From Mixia osmundae IAM 14324 (taxonomy: Eukaryota > Basidiomycota > Mixiomycetes > Mixiales > Mixiaceae), in the NCBI RefSeq assembly GCF_000708205.1, contig NW_014575563.1, positions 1,109,361-1,173,360 of the forward strand: a stretch of 64,000 bases of DNA, in the 5' to 3' direction. Numbering within the stretch: the stretch's first letter is position 1; the number at the start of each line of letters is the position of its first letter. The notes beneath the pieces are model-generated. The model was not told where the DNA came from, made no database searches, and saw only the letters and a list, made by a program, of their open reading frames with translations. Made by a program: the position numbers and the translations under genes. Of this stretch, positions 54,625-64,000 are shown piece after piece.

Positions 54625-56155
54625 TTACAAGTTGGCTTGGACAAAATGCGAGACTGATTGGCCAGGCTGGAGCTTCTTCAGCTCTGCCTTGATGTTTTCA
54701 TAATCTAATGCTGCCTTCGGATTGCTTCGATGGCCTTCACCTGCGATAAAAGCAGCGGTATTGTCTACGAAGAGACCCATGACCGCGGTAGGATCTGCTG
54801 AGCTTCGCTTGCCTGTGGAACCAGACTTGCGTCCCGGTGCGAGCCAAGCGACATCGCTGAATGTGGTATGCGTGATGCCTTGAACAGTGACAAGGGCGGA
54901 TGATGGGTGATCTCTAACAGCGGGTCGGAAAATCTTTACTAGCTCGTCAAAGTGACCTGACAGCTCGTTGCGATCAGCGGTGCTACAACCATCAAGGCAC
55001 TGCCTCACCTCTCCAGAGTGTGAAATTCGGCGAATTGATGGCGAGCAAGGGTATCCGTGAATCTGGTCTAGTTGTCTTCGAAAGTGGCTCCAGCCACGGA
55101 TCAAGCAGCGTGGCCGAACGAATGCCTCTTGCTGCAAAAGTAGAATCTGCGAGTGCGGCCAGCACGGTGGTACCGCCGAACGAATGTGATGAGAGATGCA
55201 CGTTGTCGTAATCGACGCGCTGCCAGGCTTGCGTATCGATGTCTGCCACTTCGCCCGATGCACGGCCGGAAGTGAAGCCAGTAGCACCAGAGACGCGCAA
55301 ATTGTCCTGTATGCTCTTCTGCGGATCACGACCGAAGCGTCTCAATGCATCGACGGCGGCGACGAGCTCGGCGGTGCGCATCGCTAGCTGTGCATGTCGC
55401 AGACCCATCAGCTCTGCAGGCCGAGTCGAACGACTGCATGTCGATCAGCTCCAGGAGCACCGAGAGCGGCAGGGTACGTACGGCATATCGTCATACTTGA
55501 GGTAGCGTACGATGCGAGGTGCCTTGCCGTTGACAGCAGATGCCGGTCCCGAGCCATCGCGATGTTCGAGGGCTGCGACGACAAAGCCTCGCGCGGCGAG
55601 CGTGCCGCAGTACTGACTGTACATCTGGCGACTGCCTGCCATGCCGTGCGAGAAGACGACAAGGGGATGTTTCGCAGCGGAGGCAGGCTCGGCCAACGGT
55701 GCATTGACGAAAGCTGGCACGCGTATGAGCGCCGCAGCAGTCATGAGGATGGGAATTGCCAAAGCGCGTTTGTAGCCCGTCAAGCTCGCATAGTCTGCAT
55801 ATCCCCCGGCTGTGGCGGAGAGGGGTCTGTTCATCCATGGCAGTCGCTCGTAGGATCTGCCCCTCTCCAGTCGAGCGGGGTAATAGAGCGTCATGAGGAT
55901 CGTGTCGAGTTTGAGCGCCGGTGAGCCATCTGGCAGGGTGACAGAGTCCGAGGCAAATGTCTGCTGATCGCATGGCAGCTCAAGCTCGAGTGTGCCGACT
56001 GCATGAGGTGCCGATGGAAAGCTCTTTGAGACATAGTCCGTATAGCCTCGCCTCGCGTGTCTGCTCGCCCAGTTCTTGCCTTCTGAGGCCTCTGGGTTGA
56101 CAAAGGCCGACTCTCTGAGCGCTTCTGTCGGCGTCTTGACGTCTGGCTGTGACAT
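54625..56155 (-). CDS. Platelet-activating factor acetylhydrolase-like lipase
   Basis: A 476-residue alpha/beta hydrolase of the PAF-AH II / Lp-PLA2 group, which removes short or oxidised acyl chains from phospholipids. The oxyanion region is HPLVVFSHGMAGSR; ALEHRDGSGPAS is a family block. The nucleophile elbow is SHSFGGTT (Ser between His and Phe), the Asp is within LLDPWLEPL and the His is in GITHTTFSD. Introns 55434-55481 and 54957-55008 are GT-AG. No N-terminal signal peptide is seen, so it is likely intracellular. Divergent from the MFS transporter by 133 bp. Confidence 0.88.
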
Positions 56156-56288
56156 GGCTGCGATATGAGGCGGAGCAGGCAGCCGAAGCACACTGAAGAG
56201 GGTGGCGACGGTGTGACGCGCGCTTTTGACTTTGACATGTGGACGACATCGACGGCATCGAGATGACGACATTGAGCGTACGCCAGCC

Positions 56289-57953
56289 ATGAAGCAGGTC
56301 GACGAGCCTTTGCCAGACGCAGAGCCAGACGAACGTACGCCGCTTCTGGCTCGGCGAGATGCAGGGGAAGCGGGCCAGCAGGTCGCGGCAAGCAGAACGC
56401 CGCTGCCTGTCTTTCAGGTCTTCATTCTGTGCAGCCTACGCTTCTGCGAGCCAGTCGGCATGGCACTCATCTTCCCCTTCGTCAACCAGCAGCTTGTAGA
56501 GCTGGGCATTGCAGACGAAGACAACGTAGGCTACCTCAGCGGCGTCATAGAATCACTCTTCAGCTTGGCCCAATTCGCGACGATCCTACAGATAGGCAGG
56601 CTCTCGGACCGGATAGGCAGGAAGCCAGTCATCCTCGGAGGCCTAGCAGGTGTCACGCTCTCTGCTACTGCCTTTGGCCTCTCGCAGAGCTTTGCCGCCA
56701 TGGCGATCAGTCGTGCGCTGGCGGGCGGCTTGAACGGAAACGCCGCCGTCATCAAGTCTATGCTCGCCGAGCTGACGGATGAGACAAATCAAGGTCTCGC
56801 TTTCTCGTTTCTGCCGCTCTCGTGGGCATTGGGAACCGTCGTCGCCCCGCTCATTGGCGGCTTGCTGCCTCATCCGGTCGAACGCTACCCACGTGTCTTT
56901 GGCCGCTCGACTTTCCTGAAAGCATACCCATAGTCAGTCCTTCGCCTCTGTTGGCTTGCGTGTCTGACACCACACAGCAGCTTTCTGCCGTGCTTTGTCG
57001 GAGCGCTCTTCCCGCTTTTTGGCGTCATTGTAGGCTCATTCTTTCTGAAAGAGGTTTGTCGGATCTACATCGTGCTTCGGGCGGGCTTCTGACAACCCAT
57101 GCAGACACTGCCGTCTCGAGTGAACCGAGAACTAGACAAGGGGCTAGGAGGAGAAGGCCAGCAAGAGATAGACGCACACGATGGGCTGCCGCCTCCGCCG
57201 CCTGTCGAGCTGGTCTCGGACGAGCGTCCCACAGTGCTATCACTGCTTCGCGATCAGCAGATCGTCGCCATACTTGTAGCTTACTCCTTCCTAGCGCTTC
57301 AGACCATCTCGCTGGCTGCGCTGGTCCCACTGTTCGGTTACACGCCCATAAGACTCGGCGGACTATCGCTATCCGAGCCCGATTTAGGAGCAGCATTGAG
57401 CTTCCAAGGCTTTGCTGTGCTCTTCTTCCAGGTCATCGTTTTTCCGATTGCGCAACGACGCATGGGCACACTACCGCTCTACCGTTCAGCGATGGCAATG
57501 TATCCTTTCGTGTTTGTACTATTACCAGTCACACATCTCCTCGCAAAACAACAGAGCGATCGCACAGGCTTGTGGATCTTCCTCCTCTTCACTCTGCTCG
57601 TCTCCTCGATCGGCAACATGGTCTTCGGCTGCAATATGATCATCGTCAACGGTGCAGCACCGAGTCAGGCGGCGCTGGGCACTCTGAACGGTCTGGCACA
57701 ATCGTGCGCCGCTCTTGTACGAGCCATCGGGCCGGCAGCGTCGACGGCCTTGTTTGCTTTCGGCATCGATCATCACATCCTGGGCGGTCTGCTCATATGG
57801 GTGCTCCTCTTCGCTGTCTCGCTATGCGCCTTTGCATCCACCTTTGCACTGAAAGACAACAAAGCGGCGTGGCGACAAGCCGAGCCGCGTAGTCAGACGC
57901 CATCCCGGACGCCGCGGCAGTTGAGCGAAGAGAGCAGCGAAGCGGGTCGATAG
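56289..57953 (+). CDS. Major facilitator superfamily transporter
   Basis: A 522-residue MFS permease, with about 12 helices. After a charged N-terminal tail (DERTPLLARRD), the first helices carry FCEPVGMALIFPFVNQQL and the MFS motif GRLSDRIGRKPV between helices 2 and 3. GLNGNAAVIKSMLAE and WALGTVVAPLIGG follow. The central loop is long and charged, with a poly-proline run. Introns 56933-56977 and 57054-57104 (GT-AG) flank a 76-nt exon encoding YSFLPCFVGALFPLFG. It resembles the ZRT-adjacent / tetracycline-resistance-like fungal group; the substrate cannot be deduced. Confidence 0.88.
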
Positions 57954-58001
57954 AGGCAGTCTTGTAATTTCAACTTGCCCGGCGGTAGAGAGACGAACAG
58001 T

Positions 58002-58926
58002 CTATGTTGTAAATTCGCGCACTTCGATCGCAGGCCCTTGCGCTGTTTTGAGAAAGACATGAGCTATCGGCTTTGGCTTCTTGCCTCGGCTTGTCGAGAG
58101 CAGCTCCTCATCTTCATCGCCTCTGGCGACGGTCGCAACCGCGGACACAAGATCGTTGATGTTGGTGGTCAGTTGCTCGGAGGTCAGCGACATCTGCTCG
58201 AGCTAGACGAGTCAGCCGCCGAACACGGAGCGGGGTATCCATCATACGCACCCTCCCGATGGCTGCCCGAACGACACCTTGCGAGTCTGCCCTCCAATCG
58301 AGTCCGCCGCGTGCATCTTGAACGGCTGTCTTGATGTCGTTGGTGACGGTGCCTCTCTTAGCGTTGGGCATTAGGCCCTTTGGACCGAGCAATCGTGCCA
58401 AGCCTTGCGTCCGACCGATGACAGGCATGAGGGCAGGCGTAGAGATGACCTTTGTCGGATTGATGCGACCCTGCAGGATTTCCTCGCCCAACTCGCCTCC
58501 GCCTACGATGTCTGCACCGGCCTGGCGAGCCGCCTCGGCTTCCGCGCCTTCCGCAAAGACAAGCACGGTCTCACGCTTCTTCGGGTTGGCAGCTTGGTGA
58601 GGCAGAAAGAGCCGGCCTCTGAGCGCGTTGACATTTTGGGTGTGGGCGAGGCGAGTGTGTATCCTGATCTCGTAAGACGTCGAACGATCGCCTCGGGCCT
58701 CGGCCTGCTTGCTCGTATGAGCTCGAGACACCGACAGAAGCTGAAAGCGTACCTTAAGACTGGCGATGACCTGTGGCAGCGAGAGAGCATTGACATCAAT
58801 ATTGGCCGCTTTGCCTTTGCCCTTTGAGGAGGCCTTGAATGACTGCAGGGTCGATGCGACTGCGCCGGGTTGAAGGGAAGTACTTGCTTGTGTGGCCAGG
58901 GTCCGTACGCCGAATCGAGCTGCCAT
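58002..58926 (-). CDS. MRPL1: Mitochondrial large ribosomal subunit protein uL1m
   Basis: A 275-residue ribosomal L1 family protein. The N-terminal stretch MAARFGVRTLATQASTS is a plausible mitochondrial presequence. GRLFLPHQAANPKKRETVLVF, AGADIVGGGEL, MPVIGRTQGLARLLGPKGLMPNAKRGTV and the last block SLTSEQLTTNINDLV match uL1. The intron at 58705-58752 is a multiple of three (48 nt) and contains no stop, so the unspliced frame stays open; splicing is inferred from the family (SLK joined to AEARGD). Intron 58203-58251 is needed to reach the C-terminus. Confidence 0.9.
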
Positions 58927-59034
58927 CTCTGTCTTTGTCTCTGTCGAGGGTCGTCGGCAAAGCTGGCAAAGGCGCGCGCGCGGCTGCCGCCCTGGCTGTC
59001 GTCACGACTTTGCCGCTGAACCCACATCGTCATC

Positions 59035-60665
59035 ATGGATGAGGCGAGCTCGCTTGGATGGCTCGGCAGCGTTGGCTGATGGCAAGCATCCTGTTGACAG
59101 ACGTACGACTACATCATCCTCGGCACGGGTCTCAAGGAATGCCTTCTATCTGGTTTGCTGTCCGTCGACGGCAAAAAGGTGCTTCACATGGACCGCAACG
59201 ACTACTACGGCGGTGAGAGTGCCAGCCTGAACCTCACCCAGGCAAGTCTGAACCCACACGCTCGTGTGCGAACGCGCGCTGACGCCGACGGGCAGCTGTA
59301 CAAGCAGTTCAAGAATGGCGCCGAACCGCCCAAGGAACTCGGCCGTGACAGGGACTACGCGGTCGACCTGATCCCAAAGTTCATGATGGCCAACGGAGAG
59401 CTCACCAAGATCCTCGTGCACACCGACGTCACGCGCTATCTCGAGTTTAAGCAGATCGCAGGCTCGTACGTCTACCGCGACGGGCGAATCTCCAAGGTGC
59501 CTGCGACAGAGATGGAAGCCGTCCGCTCGCCGCTCGTCGGCCTCTTTGAGAAGCGACGACTCAAGAACTTTCTGACCTGGGTCGCAAACTACAATCCATC
59601 CAATCCTGCCACACATCAAGGTGGGTCGACCCCTCTCGACCCACGCGAAGACAAGTTCTCATGCATGCGCAGGCATCAATCTCGACCAGACATCCATGAA
59701 AGAGGTCTACACCAAGTTTGGCCTCGAACTAGGCACGCAAGACTTTGTTGGACACGCACTTGCGCTTCATCAGGATGACATGTCGGTGATCCATAAACCT
59801 GTTCACCCGTGCTAGCTCAAGGCCGTCGTCCAGGTATCTCAACCAGCCTGTTCGAGACACGTACGAACGCATCATTCTCTATACGACCTCGATGGCCCGG
59901 TACGGCAAGTCGCCGTATATCTACCCACTGTATGGTCTAGGCGAGCTCCCCCAAGGCTTCGCTCGTCTCTCGGCTATCTATGGCGGCACGTATATGCTCG
60001 ATAAGAAGATCGACAAGATCGAATACGACGACAAGGGCAAGTTCATCGGTGTCACCTCAGAGGGCGAGACCGTCAAAGCGGCCAAGCTGATCGCTGACCC
60101 GACCTACTTCTTGCCCGAGCCGGGCGCCAAAGAAGAGTCCAAGATCTTCGAAGAAGGCAAGGTCGTGCGCGCCATCTGCATCCTCAAGCACCCCATACCG
60201 AGCACAGACGACAGCGACAGTCTGCAGCTCATCATTCCGCAGAAGCAAGTTGGACGCAAGAATGACATCTACATCACCGCTCTGTCTGTCGTGCACTCCG
60301 TCTGTGCCAAGGATATCTACATTGCCATGGTCTCTACGATTGTCGAGACTAGCACGCCCGAGCGCGAGCTCGAAGCAGGGCTCAAGTTGCTCGGACCCAT
60401 CTACGAAAAGTAGGTCGGCCTTTTGCGCAGTAAATACAGTGACTGACGACAGCGTGACAGGTTCGTGTCGATCGTGCCGCTGTATATGCCTGCTTCATCC
60501 GGTAACCACGACGGTGTCTACATCTCGCGGTCGTACGACGCTACCAGCCACTTCGAGACTGTCACGGACGATGTCAAGAATATCTACCTTCGCGTGACGG
60601 GCAACGAGCTGACACTGAAGAAGCGAGACAACGCGGAGGATGACGGCATCCAGGGCTCGGCCTAG
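59035..60665 (+). CDS. GDI1: Rab GDP dissociation inhibitor
   Basis: A 454-residue cytosolic chaperone that extracts GDP-bound Rab GTPases from membranes. Landmarks: YDYIILGTGLKECLLSG (dinucleotide-like fold), HMDRNDYYGG, GRDRDYAVDLIPKF, ARYGKSPYIYPLYGLGELP and QGFARLSAIYGGTYML. Introns: 59044-59100, 59242-59295, 59621-59672, 59782-59833 and 60410-60460. The first two have GC donors (GAG|GCGAGC, CAG|GCAAGT). The first coding exon is just 9 nt (MDE). The second intron is 54 nt with no stop, so an unspliced message would add 18 residues; alignment to the family (NLTQ directly followed by LYKQF) shows it is an intron. Confidence 0.95.
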
Positions 60666-60684
60666 CCCCGCATGATGAGGATTG

Positions 60685-61734
60685 TCAAGTGTTGTCTCTG
60701 CAAGCATCGTGATCATCTGTCCTGACTGCCTTTGCCGGTACTGATCGTATCGGTTTGCTCGGTGACCATTTGAGGTCATTGGGCGTGAGCTCAGAGATGT
60801 GCCAAGGCAGCCTTCGGTCGACGACGCGAGTAATCTGACCAGCAGAGTCGATGAGAGGTATCTCTGCGAGAAGTTCGATTGCTCGTCGGCGGACATAGCG
60901 CGGCGTGATGTCGTGTGGGCCTTTGAGCTTGCCACTGTGGGTGCGATAGGGCGGCAATTTGCGAGTCGGCCGTGTCAGAGACCGGCCCGCTATCGCGTTG
61001 GCGGCTGCTGACGGGATCGCATCCCGCTTGCGTCCACGAGCGCTATGTCGGGGAACGCTGCGTGAGCCAGAGCGAGTCATTTCGATCAGGCTCGTGACGG
61101 CAGACGCGCCCATGGGCAGGGGCGGATTGAGCCTGCCCACTTTGTTGGCCCAAAACCGCCAATGGATGTTGGCTTGACGACGCAGCGAGAGCGGACCTAC
61201 GATCTGGGCCTCTGGACTGTTTGGGTCGACGGTGGCCGGCATGGTAGGCGGCATGGCAAAGTGTGCGTTGGAGACTTGCTTGTCGATCGTGAGGTTGCTC
61301 TTCATCAGACGGCGCAGCTCGGGGGAGTAGGACGGCAGCGCCGAGCGAGGGTTGCCCGGTATGAGTCGCTCGAGCTTGTCTCTGCGTGAGGGGAGCACAT
61401 AGGGCTACCGTCCGGGTCATCAGCAGAGGCATAATAAGGCTGGTGCGCGCTGCTGACTTGCCTGCAGCAGGAGGTGTCTCAGCGGCCCTCGTCTGCCGTA
61501 AGCGGTGCGCAGGATGCGCTGGTAGGCATGCACATGGCCGTCGTTCGCCCACTGGAACGAGTTGAGGATGTCTCGAGCTTTGCGTGGCAGTCGCTCTTTT
61601 GCTTCGGCGTACGTTGCCGCTCGGTAGGTCGACCGGAGCCTGTCCTTCCAGAATGCGACCGAGTGAGCATCAGGGAAGGCCCTGATCTCCCGCCAGATGT
61701 GACGGTACAGCCCTCGCAGGGAGGCGGCATGCAT
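60685..61734 (-). CDS. LYR-motif (Complex1_LYR) protein, long form
   Basis: A 330-residue protein starting MHAASLRGLYRHIWREIRAF, where LYR followed by a downstream Phe marks the LYR family of mitochondrial Fe-S or acyl-carrier-binding factors. The LYR helical bundle covers about residues 1-100 (ARDILNSFQWAND). The remaining 230 residues are basic and match nothing I can name (ELRRLMKSNLTID, LSLRRQANIHWRFWANKVG, DITPRYVRRRAIELL). Typical LYR proteins are about 90-150 residues. The single intron 61405-61461 has a GC donor (CAG|GCAAGT). The start at 61734 is 130 bp from the divergent kinase start; an in-frame start further up would overlap the kinase gene. Confidence 0.75.
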
Positions 61735-61864
61735 CGGAGCCGGAGCGGCTCGCTGGCTCTTTTCTTCTGGGGGCAGCGACTCGCCAAACCCCCCGGCTTG
61801 TCCCTCGATCGTTGGACTGGATGACGGCGACGACGACGTCTTGCGCTTGAGGACGGACAGCAAG

Positions 61865-63098
61865 ATGCGCAGGATCCTGTCGTACGCAGAGGACCACACG
61901 CCCGGCCAGCCTTCGACGTTCCAGAAGAGACATCACTATGCGTTCACTGACGTCGGCCTCGGTCAGGGCGGGTTTGGCGTGGTGATGAAGGCGACCCAGA
62001 TCAAGGACGATACGCCCGTGGCGATCAAGAAGGTCCCCAAGAGCGTCGTCAAGGACAAGGTGGCCTACCGCCGGATTGTGTCCTTCATGATCGACTCGTC
62101 CCATCCCAACATTGTCAGATTCCTCGAGGCATTCGAGTCCAAGCACCATTTCTACACGGTCTACGAGCTCGTCGAGTCCAAGCAGGACCTCTTCGATCGC
62201 TTGCTCGACGTCAAACACTTCACCGAGAACGACGCCAAGGCTGCGATGCGGTCTGCTCTGTCGGCGACGGCCTACCTGCACGACCGTCAGGTCATCCATC
62301 GCGATCTCAAGCTCGAGAACTTCATGATGCGCTCCACCCACTCCGGTCCTGGCGATCTCGTCCTCATCGACTTTGGTACCAGCCTTGTCCTGCAGGATGG
62401 CCAGGCCGGCGGATTGACAGAGGTCACTGGCACGCCGGGCTACATGGCGCCCGAGATCTACAAGAAAAAGGGTTATTCCTACCTGGCCGACATATGGTCA
62501 CTCGGCACGGTCTGTTGGATGCTCCTCTCTGGCCGGTCTCTCTATTCCACCTCGACAGATTATCCGGTCATCATGAGGGAAACTCTCGCGTTAGACGAGG
62601 CGCCCTTCCCGGAGCAAGTCTTTCACGACATCACAGACGACGCAAAGGCTTTCATAAGGCATCTCCTGGATCCATCACCCAGCACGCGGGCGTCCGCCCG
62701 TGATGCACTGGACCACAAGGTCAGCCATCTGCCTTGCCTCTCGCGAGTTGAGCCTGACGTGCGCGCCGTCGGTACAGTGGCTGAGCAGGCAGGCAATGAC
62801 GCCCAAGTTTGACACGTCCCATAGGACGCCTGCCAGCATGGAAAGCGATGCTCATGGCTTGTTGCCAGAAAAGGGTCAACCGAAGCTCGAGGACGGAGCG
62901 ACAGTCAACGATGCAGAGGGGTCACGCTTTGCGGGCACGGCGACGATGCCCCACGAGCTTCTCGATCCTCACTCGGCTCCCGACTCGGGTACCAACACGC
63001 CCAAGCCGACAGATATGGCCAAGGCGCGAGAGAAACATACTGGCGAGGAACTGATGATCTCCAGCGCCTTGTTGGAAAGGGTGAGAACGAGGCAATGA
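61865..63098 (+). CDS. Serine/threonine protein kinase (CAMK-like)
   Basis: A 391-residue kinase. The catalytic domain starts at about residue 30: glycine loop GLGQGGFGVV, VAIKKVPK (catalytic Lys), HRDLKLENFMM (catalytic loop), DFGTS (Mg loop), GTPGYMAPE and ADIWSLGTVCWMLLSG. The domain ends in the helix DALDHKWLSRQAM, joined across the GT-AG intron 62720-62777. The remaining about 95 residues are low-complexity. A subfamily beyond CAMK-like cannot be assigned with confidence. Confidence 0.9.
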
Positions 63099-63157
63099 TG
63101 ATGTCTGTAGGATTGCGAATATTACACTTGCATTGTATACACTGCTCACTGTCAATC

Positions 63158-64000
63158 CTACCGTCGTCTGGGCGGGCTCCGACTCCTTCGCGAGCTAGAC
63201 TGTGATCTTGAGTCGCGATAGTTTCTCCTATCCCGGTCATCGCGTCCGCGCCGGTCATGGCTAGGTTCATTCCTGCGCTTGCTCGGGCGGTCATCAAAGT
63301 CAAAAACCATGTCGTTTCTTGTCCGACCGGAGGCATGGTTGGACGAGGTGATACTCCGTGAGCGAGACTTCTGCGTTAATTGCTTGGGGCCAGTCCGGCC
63401 CTGTAGCCACTGGCCGTGCAGACCAGATACACCTGTTGGGCACGATTAGCTCGCGCTGATGCTGGCTCTCGAGGGCGCACTTTGTGAAAAATCAACGTGT
63501 ATCCGGCGGTCGTCAACGAGAACATTGTCCATCTTGAAGTAAGCTCGCTCTGCCTCTTCCTGCTTGTCAAACTCGATGAAAGCGTACTGCAGAGAGTCGC
63601 CCGTCTTCTTGTCCTTTATGACTTCGCAGCTCAGAATGGTGCCAAATCGCGAGAAGATGAGCTCGAGATCCTCGGAGCGGGTAACGGCGTTGAGCTTGCA
63701 GACAAAGAGGATATTTTCTGGCGGTCTGACGTCTGCAAAGGGCAGATCGCCCACGATTTCGAGTGTGAGTGCTTGCGCCTGTGCCTCTCGTTTCCGTCGG
63801 GCTTCTTCCTTTGCCTCTGTCTCCTCGTCATCGCTCAGCACCTCTTCGTCACCGACACGGAGAGAAGCCAGCTGGGCTGCTGTCGGGACGGGCGATGCAG
63901 GCGGTACGACGAGGCCCTCCGGATCGTCAAATGGATCGTCTGCCGCTCGTCCGACATGTCAGCCGGTTCAGACCACGCTGCGTCTCTCGACCGCCTACCT
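63158..64000 (-). CDS. PPIL4: PPIL4/Cyp6-type cyclophilin with RRM, 5' partial
   Basis: The C-terminal half of a nuclear peptidyl-prolyl isomerase with an RRM. Present are the linker [14 protein letters not shown], an acidic coiled stretch, then the RRM ([65 protein letters not shown]), which is highly diagnostic of this family. A C-terminal Arg/Ser/Asp-rich tail ends in [11 protein letters not shown]. Introns: 63433-63480 and 63940-63998, GT-AG. Only the last two bases of the preceding exon are in the window, so the cyclophilin domain lies to the right. Confidence 0.9.

Noticed and set aside
59242-59295. Reading GDI1 straight through the 54-nt segment as coding
   Set aside because: The frame is open, but the family has NLTQ followed directly by LYKQF, and the segment starts GCAAGT and ends CAG, so it is treated as an intron; a retained form stays possible.
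1-64000. Transposons, retroelements, virus remnants and CRISPR arrays
   Set aside because: I saw no reverse transcriptase, integrase, transposase, capsid or terminal-repeat pattern and no regularly spaced repeats; nearly all long frames belong to recognised host genes.

Overview
This window is eukaryotic nuclear DNA from a fungus, almost certainly a basidiomycete. The genes are packed tightly on both strands and carry many very short introns: I placed about 102, mostly 44-60 nt. The window holds fungal families such as a Zn2Cys6 regulator, SHY1, SVP26, YIH1 and a Gid5/ARMC8 protein. It also holds a divergent pair of homeodomain genes with the layout of a basidiomycete HD mating-type locus. 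A compact Pucciniomycotina genome (for example a Mixia-like one) would fit, but I cannot prove the species. I see no mobile element, virus remnant, CRISPR array, rRNA or confident tRNA.

Layout. 1-9133: partial M3 metallopeptidase, CWC25, RPB2, SHY1/SURF1. 9546-12152: divergent HD2/HD1 mating-type homeodomain genes. 12282-16447: an A-T-R adenylate-forming reductase and a GNAT acetyltransferase. 16568-24933: a likely catabolic cluster of amidohydrolase, a fused FAH-alpha/beta hydrolase, a Zn2Cys6 regulator, a GPR1/FUN34/YaaH (acetate-type) transporter and a small cytochrome b5 protein. 24990-32639: HPM1-type methyltransferase, Cid2, SVP26, a U1A/U2B''-like RRM protein, RAD17. 33367-36797: an unknown single-pass membrane protein, then a gene-poor 1.9 kb stretch with ambiguous bases. 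36798-48804: YIH1, a Gfo/Idh/MocA oxidoreductase, a conserved protein of unknown role, COQ4, RCF2, a large unknown membrane-anchored protein, eIF3f and eIF3m. 48864-64000: GLE1, GID5/ARMC8, TFIIA gamma, PAF acetylhydrolase, MFS transporter, mitochondrial uL1, Rab GDI, an LYR protein, a protein kinase and the 3' part of a PPIL4-type cyclophilin.

Gene models were built by joining frames at short GT-AG or GC-AG introns so that family-conserved residues run continuously; every complete model sums to a whole number of codons. Two results stand out. First, 11 of about 102 inferred introns have a GC rather than GT donor, far above the one or two percent usual in fungi. Second, the two divergent promoters of the 16.5-24.9 kb cluster share copies of a 10-bp element (CAAGTCCGAT), one set forming a palindrome with CCG/CGG cores of the kind bound by Zn2Cys6 proteins, and a Zn2Cys6 gene lies between them. 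The cluster therefore looks like a self-contained regulon for breaking down a small organic acid or amide and moving a short carboxylate, built around an unusual two-hydrolase fusion.
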